From NCBI RefSeq assembly GCF_001467955.1, contig NZ_LNYR01000012.1, positions 308,868 to 372,867 on the forward strand: a stretch of DNA of 64,000 nucleotides, given 5' to 3'. Each line of letters starts with the position of its first letter. The stretch's first letter is position 1. The stretch comes from Legionella quateirensis (GTDB lineage Bacteria; Pseudomonadota; Gammaproteobacteria; Legionellales; Legionellaceae). A model generated the notes under the pieces. It worked only from the letters and a program-made list of their open reading frames with translations. It ran no database searches and was not told the DNA's origin. The position numbers were made by a program, and so were the translations under genes. Positions 37,301 to 46,386 of the stretch are shown one piece after another.

Positions 37301-39255
37301 TCCGCATCGCCAAACCATACTCTGGAGAAAGCATTCTGGAATAACTCCTTGATCTCATCAATATTGAATTCAAATTCTTTAGTATATTGCATGGCAAAAT
37401 CATTAATCCATGTGACTTTACCGTCTTCAAACTTGAGAACATAAGGGCGTTCACTAATGGCTCTTAACCCCATATTCTCCAATATAGGCAAGACATCTGA
37501 TAATGCTATAGTTGAATCATGTTGATATACTTTTAATCTAAAATTATTCTCAGATTCATCAAGTGGTCGGTAAAAATTAATTCCCAAAGAGTTTTCCGGA
37601 GTGAGAACCTCAATGTGTTTAATATCATTCACAGCAGTGCGCGGAGTAAAATTATCACAATACGATATAGGAAACGCATTCTTATAATGAGCAAATAAGG
37701 CGTTTGCCTGTTCCTCACCATATGCTTCATGTAAGTAGTGCTGTAGATCATCAGACCATAAACGTCCTACATCAATAAGTTTCTTCTCTATTTCTTTCAA
37801 ATCATATTCAGGACAATCCTGAGGGTTCACCTTAATAATAAAATGAATACGGGCAAGTACTGATTCCGAGAATAAAGTAGAGAAGGTAATTTCCTCGGCA
37901 TTAAAACTCTCTGCCAATATTTTTTGCATGGCATGTCTTAATTCAGTATTAAAGCGATCCTTGGGAACATAGACCAGACAGGAAATAAATCGTCGGTATA
38001 CATCCATACGTGCAAACAGACGGATTCTCTTCCTATCCTGCATGTAAAAAATACCCATAGCAATTTCAAGGAGCTCATCTTCTGAACCTTGAATCAAATC
38101 ATCTCTTGGTAAGGTTTCAAGTATATTGAGTAGTACTTTTCCTGCGTGGCTGCGAGGATTTAACTTGGAATTTTCCATAATTAATGCGACTTTATGACGC
38201 AGGAATGGAATATGTTTCGGGTTAGTATGATATGCTGCTGATGTATATAGTCCTATAATTCGTCGTTCACCGATGACTTGTCCTTTAGAGTTAAATCGCT
38301 TAATACCGATATAGTCGGTATAAGCATCTCTATGAACACTAGCCAATGTATTCGTTTTTGACATGACCAATATTCTGGGAGATAAGGTTAATTCCCTGGC
38401 TTCAGGTGTCATTGCAGAGATGCTTCGAGTGGATGATTTACTTGAAGTCTCCCTTAAAACACCAAGTCCAGTGTGAGGAATGGCCTGTAATATGGTTTCT
38501 GTTCCCTTTTGTATCAATTCGTAATCTCGAATTCCCAGAAAAGTAAAATGATGATCTTCTATCCAGTTCAAAAATGCCTTTGTTTCTTCAAGCTCATTAG
38601 AATCAACTACCTTGGATACATGATCAAGTTCTTTTATTGCTTCTCGAACTTCGGCCCTCATTTTCTCCCAATCTTCAAAAACAGCCCTATTGTCCTCAAG
38701 AACACGTTCAAAGCTCTTATGTAATTCTTCAAGCATTAAAGGATCGGTCTGCCGGTCAATTTCCATAAAAATAGGAGCTTCATGCAAGACGTTTTTTTCT
38801 TCGGAAACTATTCCATTACGAGGTAAGATTTCACAAACATGGTTATGACTGTCTCTTTTTACCCTGATACCACCCATATGAATTATAAGATGAGAAGTCA
38901 GTCCCATGCGGTTAATCACCATACGAAGCGAGTCAACAATAAAGGGCATGTCATCACAAATAATTTCAACAACAGTGTGCGTTGTCTGCCAGCCATGGCG
39001 TTCAAAATCCGGATTATAAATTCTGATCTTGGTTTCCTGTGGAGAACGTTCGACGATTAACGACCAGAAATTGACTACCGCACCATACAGATCATCGACA
39101 TCCCATTCACGAAGATCTTCCAGGGCAACAGTTCCATATAATTGTTTGGCAAACTCGGCACAAAATCCTGCTTGCTCACCTGCCATAGAATTTTTAATTT
39201 TTTCCACAACAGCTTCAATTATTACGTCTTTACCCTCTTCAAATTTATAGGACAT
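34375..39255 (-). CDS. gdh2: NAD-specific glutamate dehydrogenase, large (GDH-180) type
   Basis: 1626 aa, the usual length of the 180-kDa class. A long N-terminal regulatory region with ACT-like segments ([28 protein letters not shown]) precedes the catalytic core. The core has [40 protein letters not shown] (about 815), [15 protein letters not shown] and the dinucleotide-binding [17 protein letters not shown]. The C-terminal helical region is complete. It oxidises glutamate to 2-oxoglutarate with NAD+, which fits bacteria that feed on amino acids, as Legionella does. It is oriented like the L,D-transpeptidase and aldehyde dehydrogenase genes upstream. No frameshift is seen. Confidence 0.95.
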   Translation of the reverse strand: [1626 protein letters not shown]

Positions 39256-39308
39256 TAGCTCACCCCGTCAGATTTTCATATGCTCTGCAGCATTAATTAT
39301 TGTTTAAA

Positions 39309-39797
39309 TTACTGAATATATACCAATGTATCTGTTGCAACCCAGTTTGCCAGATCAATAACCGATCTATTATTTAACCGGATACAACCATGAGAACCTG
39401 GTGTACCTAATTTTGTGGAGTCAGGGGTGCCATGTATGTAGATAAACCGTTCCAGAGTATCTACATTACCGCCCTTATTTTTTCCTGGCTCCAAACCCTC
39501 TAATTGTATAATTCGCGTTAAAATCCAGTCACGGTCAGGAAATTGTTCAGCCAGTTGCTCTGAATATATTTCACCAGTCCATTCTCTGGCAACCAGAACA
39601 CTATTAATTTGATGTTCTAATCCGATAATAGAATAGACTCTATGCCACCCTCTGGGTGTGCACTCGCTATTTTTAATTTCTCCAGCGCCTTTTTTCCCAG
39701 TAGATACCTGGTAAGTAAAAGCCAGACTTTCGTTTTCGAAACCCTTCATTTCCTGTTGTGCAATAGAAATAAAGAGGGTTTTGTTGTTTTTTATCAT
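39309..39797 (-). CDS. L,D-transpeptidase (YkuD domain) without signal peptide
   Basis: 162 aa from the ATG at 39797. The YkuD active-site motif is present: HGTPDSTKLGTPGSHGCIRL with His, Ser and the catalytic Cys (about residue 137). YkuD enzymes form 3-3 cross-links in peptidoglycan or attach proteins to it. The start MIKNNKTLFISIAQQEM shows no signal peptide or membrane anchor, odd for a cell-wall enzyme. The ATG lies one base after the aldehyde dehydrogenase stop, so the two are coupled. A start seven codons upstream overlaps that gene and is less likely. Confidence 0.88.
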   Translation of the reverse strand: MIKNNKTLFISIAQQEMKGFENESLAFTYQVSTGKKGAGEIKNSECTPRGWHRVYSIIGLEHQINSVLVAREWTGEIYSEQLAEQFPDRDWILTRIIQLEGLEPGKNKGGNVDTLERFIYIHGTPDSTKLGTPGSHGCIRLNNRSVIDLANWVATDTLVYIQ

Positions 39798-39798
39798 T

Positions 39799-41172
39799 TT
39801 ATGAGTCACTGATTGCAATTGTTTTAGTATTAACGAACTCTAAAATTCCTTCACGGGATAACTCTCTACCATAACCGGAGTGTTTAATTCCTCCAAACGG
39901 TAATCGTGGGTCGGATGCAACAAAGCTATTTACAAAACACACCCCTGCTTCAATCTCATTTGAAGCAATCCTTTCGCCCTTTTGCACATTTCGCGTAAAT
40001 ACAGCAGCCCCCAAGCCATACTTACCTTTGTTAGCAAAAGAAATCCCTTCTTCCTCGTTTTCCACAGCGCATATTGAAATAACAGGACCAAATAATTCCT
40101 CATCAAAAGCAGCCATGCCAGGTTTAATATCTGTTAATACAGTTGGAGGATAATAAAACCCCTTACCCTCAGGAATTATACCACCAAGCAATAATTTAGC
40201 ACCTTGTTTAATGGATTTTTCTACTTGATTGTGAAGATTATCACGCAAATCCTTACGGGCAAGAGGTCCAAGATTGGTTTTAGGGTCTAGAGGATTACCC
40301 ATTTTGTATGAAGAAATGTGTTCCATGATTTTCTGGGTTAATTCTGCTTCAATGGCTTTGACTACAATAACGCGTTTTGCTGCAATACACACCTGCCCGG
40401 AATTATTTAACCGTGAAGCGACTATAGAATGAGCAGCCAGATCGATATCAGCATCTTCAAGGATCAGATAAGGATCAGAGCCTCCCAGTTCTAATACTGA
40501 TTTTTTTAAATACTTGCCTGCCTGTGATGCAACTGAACTACCCGCACGTTCACTTCCTGTGAGAGTTACCGCAGAAACATAAGGATTCTGAATTACTTTT
40601 GCCGCACCCTCATTGTCAACAATGAGATGCTGAAATAAATTCGTAGGAAATTCGGCCTCTTTGAACAAGCGTTCGATCCGATTTCCTGTTCCCGAAGATA
40701 TAGGTGCATGTTTTAACACTGCCGCATTTCCAGCCATTAAAGTTGGAACTGCGAAACGAAAAACCTGCCAAAATGGAAAATTCCAGGGCATTATCCCAAA
40801 AACCAACCCTAAAGGTCTATAACATACCTTTGCCATTTTCATATCAGTTTCTATTGTTCGCGAAGCAAGATAGGACTCAGCATGTTCAGCATAATGTTCA
40901 CACACCCAGGAACATTTATCAATTTCGGCTTTACCGGCAGTAACAGGTTTTCCCATTTCCTCACTCATTAAATGAGCCAGTTCTTCTTTATTGTTCTCAA
41001 GTAGATGTGCCAACTGCAGCATTAATCCCTGTCTTTTTTGGAATGGAGTAGTATTCCAGGATAAATAAGCCTTGTGTCCAGCTTCTAGTTTAGTATTAAT
41101 AGCATCATCATTAAGGCAATCATATACCGCTAAAAGCTGTTCTGTTGCAGGATTAATAGTCTGTATTTTCAT
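39799..41172 (-). CDS. NAD(P)-dependent aldehyde dehydrogenase, succinate-semialdehyde (YneI/Sad)-like
   Basis: 457 aa aldehyde dehydrogenase superfamily member. Motifs: [57 protein letters not shown] with the general-base Glu, [15 protein letters not shown] with the catalytic Cys (about 261), and [16 protein letters not shown]. The short length and KHAP in place of the longer N-terminal form resemble E. coli YneI succinate-semialdehyde dehydrogenase. It would feed succinate into the TCA cycle; the neighbouring glutamate dehydrogenase makes a link to glutamate breakdown plausible. Substrate not proven. Confidence 0.88.
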   Translation of the reverse strand: MKIQTINPATEQLLAVYDCLNDDAINTKLEAGHKAYLSWNTTPFQKRQGLMLQLAHLLENNKEELAHLMSEEMGKPVTAGKAEIDKCSWVCEHYAEHAESYLASRTIETDMKMAKVCYRPLGLVFGIMPWNFPFWQVFRFAVPTLMAGNAAVLKHAPISSGTGNRIERLFKEAEFPTNLFQHLIVDNEGAAKVIQNPYVSAVTLTGSERAGSSVASQAGKYLKKSVLELGGSDPYLILEDADIDLAAHSIVASRLNNSGQVCIAAKRVIVVKAIEAELTQKIMEHISSYKMGNPLDPKTNLGPLARKDLRDNLHNQVEKSIKQGAKLLLGGIIPEGKGFYYPPTVLTDIKPGMAAFDEELFGPVISICAVENEEEGISFANKGKYGLGAAVFTRNVQKGERIASNEIEAGVCFVNSFVASDPRLPFGGIKHSGYGRELSREGILEFVNTKTIAISDS

Positions 41173-41366
41173 TTAATCACCATATGTAAGATACGTTATT
41201 ATATGTTTGGACCAATCACTAGATACTATTTTAGCTAAAGTTTGCAACTCTCCTTGCACTTTACTTTTGATTGTTGATACTATTTTTATATTCTATGCTG
41301 TTTTAGTATAAAGAACAGTATTATAAATCAAGATGTTAATTTAATTAATTAACCCTGGGATAATTA

Positions 41367-42134
41367 ATGAAGCAGATAAAACCACCTTTTAATCCTATGC
41401 AATATATGGCAGCCTGGGCTGTACATATATTTACGGCCAGTGGAGCGCTCATCGGGGTTTTTACCTTAGCCAAAATCTATCAACAGGAATACATCTTTGC
41501 ATTATGGCTAATGGCATTAACTGTTTTTATCGATGCAGTCGATGGAACATTTGCTCGTTTATCTCACGTTAAAACTGTGTTACCCAAAATTGATGGGGCT
41601 TTGCTGGATAATATTGTTGATTATCTTAACTATGTGATAACCCCCTGCTTTTTCTTATTGGTTAAACCAGGGATGCTCCCGCAGGACTATTCCGCATTGA
41701 TAATTGGAGCGATCACCATCACTTCAGCGTACCAATTTTGCCAGGATGATGCGAAAACACCGGATCATTTCTTTAAAGGATTTCCGTGCTACTGGAATAT
41801 TGCCGTTTTTTATATGTTTATATTTAATACATCGATGACTTTAAATGCTATACTTTTGTCAATATTTTGTGTGCTTATTTTTGTTCCGGTCAAATATGTG
41901 TATCCGTCACGACTTGATTACCTTACTGATTCAAGGATACTGAAAATTCTCATGCATTGCTGCTCAGCGATTTATGGCATCAGCTCAGCGTGCCTGCTTA
42001 TTTATTACCCAAACCCTAGTACTATCTGGCTCACACTGTCCCTGGGTTACATAGCCATGTATTTATTTTTGAGTTTTTATAGAACCTATTCACCGATGAT
42101 AAAAGCTAAAATATCAGCAAATAGAGATTTATAG
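41367..42134 (+). CDS. pcs: Phosphatidylcholine synthase
   Basis: 255 aa with seven or eight hydrophobic helices. The CDP-alcohol phosphotransferase motif is the bacterial Pcs variant DG(x)2AR(x)12G(x)3D(x)3D: DAVDGTFARLSHVK, then KIDGALLDNIVDYLNY. Pcs condenses choline with CDP-diacylglycerol in the inner membrane, so it uses host-derived choline. Phosphatidylcholine is a major Legionella lipid that affects virulence. The segment DDAKTPDHFFKGFPCYWNI is also typical of the family. The start follows GGGAT. Confidence 0.93.
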   Translation: MKQIKPPFNPMQYMAAWAVHIFTASGALIGVFTLAKIYQQEYIFALWLMALTVFIDAVDGTFARLSHVKTVLPKIDGALLDNIVDYLNYVITPCFFLLVKPGMLPQDYSALIIGAITITSAYQFCQDDAKTPDHFFKGFPCYWNIAVFYMFIFNTSMTLNAILLSIFCVLIFVPVKYVYPSRLDYLTDSRILKILMHCCSAIYGISSACLLIYYPNPSTIWLTLSLGYIAMYLFLSFYRTYSPMIKAKISANRDL

Positions 42135-42213
42135 TTCTATTTTTTCATTCCAGGATAGACTTTGGCTATATTATGATTAAAATAGCAACTAAAGTTTGTT
42201 TCTAGAGGAAATT

Positions 42214-42702
42214 ATGACATTATTTAATCAAATTAATAAAATACTACTGATATCCTTATTAATTATCAATTCAGCTCAGGCTGTTTCTACTTTTCCACGA
42301 GGATGTGAAGTATCTGGTTTCGGATACCAACAAAATTTTTTGATTTTGAATGAATCAGGTGAACAATCCTATTACTTAATTCAGAACAGATCAGACGCTA
42401 AAATTGAATTAGAACGTCATGAAACCGGTGATGTATTTATGAGTCCACCTTTGCAGGCAACTCTAGAACCTCTGAATTGGGCCGCTTTTGCCTCTGATGT
42501 TAAAAATTTAAATTTTAAATGTTATAAACATATAGAAGAAAATACCACTACAGTGGATTGTCGCGATGTACTTGACGTCTGTCAGTATCCAAGAGTCAGA
42601 TTTGCACTGAGTAATATGGGAAACTATTGGATTTCTTCTAATAAAACTCAAAATGAAGTAATCCAGGATTCGGTAGCTAAAGGTATTTATTTAAAATGGT
42701 GA
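42214..42702 (+). CDS. Small secreted protein of unknown function
   Basis: 162 aa from the ATG at 42214, which has GAGGAA upstream. It starts with a signal peptide (MTLFNQINKILLISLLIINS AQA). The mature part has four cysteines (RGCEV, NFKCY, DCRDV, DVCQY) that could form two disulfides, and alternating beta-type sequence (YYLIQNRSDAKIELERH). It resembles small periplasmic proteins found only in Legionella and relatives, but I do not recognise the family. It ends three bases before the next gene's GTG start. Confidence 0.75.
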   Translation: MTLFNQINKILLISLLIINSAQAVSTFPRGCEVSGFGYQQNFLILNESGEQSYYLIQNRSDAKIELERHETGDVFMSPPLQATLEPLNWAAFASDVKNLNFKCYKHIEENTTTVDCRDVLDVCQYPRVRFALSNMGNYWISSNKTQNEVIQDSVAKGIYLKW

Positions 42703-42705
42703 TCA

Positions 42706-43209
42706 GTGTCTAAAATAAACTATGATTATCACTACATCACATCAGGAATAATAGGAGCGCTGATTATATTGTATGGGCACAATCAGAATTACCCGCAGCC
42801 CTACTATATTTTTGGCTCCCTGATCTTACTATTTACCGCGATCCATTTCAGGCTGGTATATTTCGTTGCTTTAGAATTAATACTGGCAGCAGGTCATTCT
42901 GCAATATTGCTGGGAATTGGACCCAATACTCAATTTGCGCTTCCAATATTTTTATGTCTCCAATTATTTATTTTTTATTTAATGATTGGTAAAGAAAATA
43001 TTTTTTTATTATTAATTGGTATTATTGGCATCGCCCTCCTTTCGTTTGGGTTTGCTTTTAACAATCAATGGATTTTTTTTTCAGGAAGTTCTTTTGTCGC
43101 GATTTATGCCTATTATAGTGCATATAGAGGTCAATTCGCTTCGTATATCTGGGCAATACTCAATACCATATTTTCATTAATTGCATTATATAAGTTAATT
43201 TTTTTTTAA
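42706..43209 (+). CDS. Integral membrane protein of unknown function
   Basis: 167 aa with a GTG start. Nearly the whole sequence is hydrophobic: about six membrane helices, for example YHYITSGIIGALIILYG, VALELILAAGHSAILLGIG, ALPIFLCLQLFIFYLMIG and IFLLLIGIIGIALLSFGFAF. Soluble loops are very short. No motif is recognised. It is tightly placed between the secreted protein and the thioredoxin-fold gene, suggesting one operon. Confidence 0.75.
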   Translation: MSKINYDYHYITSGIIGALIILYGHNQNYPQPYYIFGSLILLFTAIHFRLVYFVALELILAAGHSAILLGIGPNTQFALPIFLCLQLFIFYLMIGKENIFLLLIGIIGIALLSFGFAFNNQWIFFSGSSFVAIYAYYSAYRGQFASYIWAILNTIFSLIALYKLIFF

Positions 43210-43221
43210 TCTGGAAACATT

Positions 43222-43782
43222 ATGAGCCGAACAGAATCAACCATGCTGGCCTTGGGAACAGTGGCACCTAACTTTGAGTTATTAGATGTATCTACTGGCA
43301 AACATGTCAAGTTTGACCAATCACCAGACTACAAAGCTTCAGTGATTATGTTTATATGTAATCATTGTCCCTATGTAAAACATATCAATTCCGAATTAAC
43401 GCGTTTAGCCAATGATTATCGATCTAAAGGAGTTCGCTTTTTAGCCATAAACTCGAATGATGTCGAAAACTATCCCGATGATTCACCTGAACATATGATC
43501 ACTACAGCAAAAACAGAACAGTATCCATTTCCTTATCTTTATGATGAAACTCAGGAAGTTGCTATGGCGTATCATGCGGCATGCACACCTGACTTTTTTG
43601 TATTTGATAAGAATCTGTCTTTGGTGTACAGAGGGCAACTGGATGATTCAAGGCCAGGTAATACTATTCCGGTAACTGGCGATTCTATTCGAATGGCACT
43701 GGAGTGTCTGCTGGCAAACAAGCCATTTAATTTTGCCCAAAAACCCAGTCTTGGATGTAATATCAAGTGGAAGCCAGTCTAG
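43222..43782 (+). CDS. Thioredoxin-fold (AhpC/TSA, redoxin) family protein
   Basis: 186 aa. It has APNFELLDVSTGKHVKF, then VIMFICNHCPYVKHINSEL with a CxxC (CNHC, about residues 46-49), FLAINSNDVENYPDDSPEHM and CTPDFFVFDKNLSLVYRGQL with the cis-Pro region (TPD). This is the redoxin subgroup common in bacteria (ICNHCPY... type). No signal peptide, so cytoplasmic reducing or peroxide-handling activity is likely. It is the last gene before the 99-bp repeat array. Confidence 0.88.
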   Translation: MSRTESTMLALGTVAPNFELLDVSTGKHVKFDQSPDYKASVIMFICNHCPYVKHINSELTRLANDYRSKGVRFLAINSNDVENYPDDSPEHMITTAKTEQYPFPYLYDETQEVAMAYHAACTPDFFVFDKNLSLVYRGQLDDSRPGNTIPVTGDSIRMALECLLANKPFNFAQKPSLGCNIKWKPV

Positions 43783-43825
43783 ACGACGAATTGATTGTTT
43801 ACACATTCAACAAGTTAAAGAAAAC

Positions 43826-44210
43826 GTCATCCCGAATGCAATGTGGGATCTCCTGAACGTAGTGCTGTGCCTGCATTTAGAGATCCTTCACTACATTCAG
43901 GATGACGAAAATCCCAAAGGATACGTCATCCCGAATGCAATGAGGGATCTCCCGAACGTGGCGCTGGCCTGCATTTGGAGATCCTTCACTAAGTTCAGGA
44001 TGTCGAAAATCCCAAAGGAAACGTCATCCCGAATGCAATGAGGGATCTCCTGAACGTGGTGCTGTGCCTGCATTTGGAGATCCTTCACTGCGTTCAGGAT
44101 GACGAGAATCTCAAAGGATACGTCATCCCGAATGCAATGAGGGATCTCCTGAACGTGGCTCTGTTCCTGCATTTGGAGATCCTTCACTACGCTCAGGATG
44201 ACGAAAATCC
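43826..44210. repeat. Tandem array of palindromic repeat family A, 99-bp period
   Basis: GTCATCCCGAATGCAATG starts at 43826, 43925, 44023 and 44122; spacings are 99, 98 and 99, the 98 being due to one deleted base in the spacer. Units contain the left arm (ending GGGATCTCC), a spacer CGTGGTGCTGTGCCTGCATT, the right arm (GGAGATCCTTCACT...CAGGATGAC) and a link GAAAATCCCAAAGGATAC. The array lies between convergent genes. Confidence 0.95.
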
Positions 44211-44233
44211 CTGGGTTATCGAGAAATTACAAC

Positions 44234-44287
44234 AAATAAAAAAAGTTCGAATTTTTAATCAGAATTAAAAAATCGAACTTTTTTAGT
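44234..44287. terminator. Bidirectional rho-independent terminator
   Basis: Inverted repeat AAAAAAAGTTCGAATTTTTA / TTAAAAAATCGAACTTTTTT with a loop near 44259-44263 (AGAAT). A-rich and T-rich runs on both sides allow it to end transcripts from either direction: the redoxin operon on the plus strand and the 684-residue gene on the minus strand. Confidence 0.85.
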
Positions 44288-44297
44288 CTATCAGATG

Positions 44298-46352
44298 TTA
44301 TTTCGGACCTTGCATCTTTTTCTCAATCTCATCTTCCTGTTGTAATAAACCCTCTTCAACAGGTTTAAATGCTTTTGCAGAAGCAGTCTCGGGAGTTGAG
44401 AAGAAGGTTCCTGTATATCCTTTCTTAGTTGTAGCCTCAACAACCAACGCAGGTATAACAGTCAATGCCGCAACAACGCCCATGATACCTTTTAGAGCCG
44501 CAACAAGAGCATGTACAAAAGAATTTCCTCGATGCTCTTTTAACACTGGATCAAGTTGTTTAACAAAATAATTAGTCATCTGATTTAATGTTTTTAGCGT
44601 CTCTTTATTGGGATTAGCAAAAAACTGCTCACCAAAATGTTTAATATTGGTGTGTGTTAAATCAGCTAACTTAGCTGCAATTTCATATTTTGTGTTACCG
44701 CTTTTGAATTTCTTATCCAATTTAGCATGAATGGCCTTCAAATCATCTAATAATGTGTTAAATTGAGCGTGTTCTTTTGATAGATCAATTTTCGGCTCTG
44801 CCGGTTGTTTCTTTTCACTAAGTACTGGAGGAATACTCACTACAACATTATCTGGCTTGGAAGGTGCTATCATTGGTACTATTGAAGTCGTAACGGCAGC
44901 TGTTTGAGGTGAGGAAATCTGAACATATTGAATAGAACCTTGTATGGTATTAGTAAGTCCTGTCAATCCTAATTCACGTTGCTGCTGTTTAGATGGAGTA
45001 GTAACAAGTAATTTACCGGCTTCTAACATGACAGCCATAGATCCAATGAAACTGATTACTTCCTGAGGATTGAAGCCTGGTCTGCCTTTTGCTGCCTGTA
45101 GAGTTTGACTCAGCGATGCAGATAAAGCATTTTCAGTTACAGTTCTGTTCATAATACGAGAAAGTGCTTGTGGATTATTCGCATTTTGAATCACTAGAGC
45201 AGTTAACGCTTCCAGGTTCTCTATTGCTGGCACACTTTGCATTTCGAATCCCTGGAGTTGCAACAATGCTCCAACTTCAGCAGGAGATGTAACTGACATA
45301 ACCAAACCGCTATCTCCACTTACGCCTTGTTTGTATAAATGGAAGAAAAGACTGTTAAGAGTTGATTGCGGAGATCTGATGAAGTCACGAATGTCAATAT
45401 GAACACTTCCAACATTACCTTTACCATTATCATAAAGTATGGATAGGTGCGTTTTCTCACCACTCATGAGTGCATTGACGTCTTTTTCCATTGCTTTAAT
45501 TATTTGTCCTAAAGGACCTGTTTTGCTAGTTTTGGTTTTGGCTAATTCAGACATTAGCACTCGAACCAGTTCGGATTGTGCTTTTATAGGCATATCTGCT
45601 ACAACTAAAGTACCAGCACCAGTTCCACCAGTAATCGCTTGCATGCGCGTACTTTCCAGTAAACTTGACAGTTCTTGTTTAGAAGCACCACCTATAAGAC
45701 TAACAACCATATCCTGAACCGTCATTCCTGAAACAGTTTCTCGTGCTTTCTTGATGGCCTGTTCAATTTGGCTACGAACCTGACGATCCTGCTCATCTAT
45801 TTTTTCTTTATGTACATTCACTTGTTCAGCAATAGAACTTAGTGTTCTGGTCTGTTCGGCACGCTCTGTTTTAGGTAATAAATCAATTGCCTTACGCAGC
45901 TCAGCAGCCAATAATCTGTAGCTTTCAAGCAAAGGTTCGATGGTTGTAGTATTCGCTTGAAGCACTTTTTCTGCAGCAAGTCGTACTGATGGAAAAAATG
46001 ATTTTACAGTTTCCCTTGCTTCTGCTTCTTTATTTTCACGAGCTGCTATTTCAACTTTAACCTTTTGATCAGCGACGTCTTTTTCTTGCATACGATCACG
46101 TATATTTCGTTTCAAAGGACTGCGCTCTGCTTTGGGATAGCTTTTTCTAGCTTCGCGCAACTCTCTTCGTTGCACTTGAGTTAGTTCGTATCGATCGAAA
46201 TATAAGGATAACGCTGAATATCGTGTAGTAAGCTTTAAAAGCTTTTCAGCATTGACAGCACTCACCTGAAGACCTTCTCGATTAATATCTGATATCACAT
46301 TGCGTAGTTCAGATAGTTTTTCGTTAAATTTTTTGTCATTTAGTTTTGACAT
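44298..46352 (-). CDS. Large coiled-coil protein with membrane hairpin, putative Dot/Icm effector
   Basis: 684 aa, family not recognised. Residues about 70-230 are highly charged and helical (RRELREARKSYPKAERSP, KEAEARETVKSF, IDEQDRQVRSQIEQAIKKAR), predicted coiled coil. The middle (230-480) is helical with GGTGAGTLVV. A Pro-rich link (IPPVLSEKKQPAEP) follows. Near the C terminus is one hydrophobic stretch (ALKGIMGVVAALTVIPALVV, about 618-640). The end is GTFFSTPETASAKAFKPVEE followed by an acidic tail (QQEDEIEKKMQGPK). An E-block at the extreme C terminus is a known feature of Dot/Icm substrates, so secretion is a fair inference. On the minus strand a promoter (TGTGAC-N18-TATAAT) lies just upstream. 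Confidence 0.75.
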   Translation of the reverse strand: MSKLNDKKFNEKLSELRNVISDINREGLQVSAVNAEKLLKLTTRYSALSLYFDRYELTQVQRRELREARKSYPKAERSPLKRNIRDRMQEKDVADQKVKVEIAARENKEAEARETVKSFFPSVRLAAEKVLQANTTTIEPLLESYRLLAAELRKAIDLLPKTERAEQTRTLSSIAEQVNVHKEKIDEQDRQVRSQIEQAIKKARETVSGMTVQDMVVSLIGGASKQELSSLLESTRMQAITGGTGAGTLVVADMPIKAQSELVRVLMSELAKTKTSKTGPLGQIIKAMEKDVNALMSGEKTHLSILYDNGKGNVGSVHIDIRDFIRSPQSTLNSLFFHLYKQGVSGDSGLVMSVTSPAEVGALLQLQGFEMQSVPAIENLEALTALVIQNANNPQALSRIMNRTVTENALSASLSQTLQAAKGRPGFNPQEVISFIGSMAVMLEAGKLLVTTPSKQQQRELGLTGLTNTIQGSIQYVQISSPQTAAVTTSIVPMIAPSKPDNVVVSIPPVLSEKKQPAEPKIDLSKEHAQFNTLLDDLKAIHAKLDKKFKSGNTKYEIAAKLADLTHTNIKHFGEQFFANPNKETLKTLNQMTNYFVKQLDPVLKEHRGNSFVHALVAALKGIMGVVAALTVIPALVVEATTKKGYTGTFFSTPETASAKAFKPVEEGLLQQEDEIEKKMQGPK

Positions 46353-46386
46353 GATTCATACGCCTAGAGTTAACATGCCTTAATTA

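Noticed and set aside
43733..44268. Three short ORFs (RDLLNV/EILHCVQDDE types) on both strands
   Set aside because: Repeat translation of the 99-bp array.
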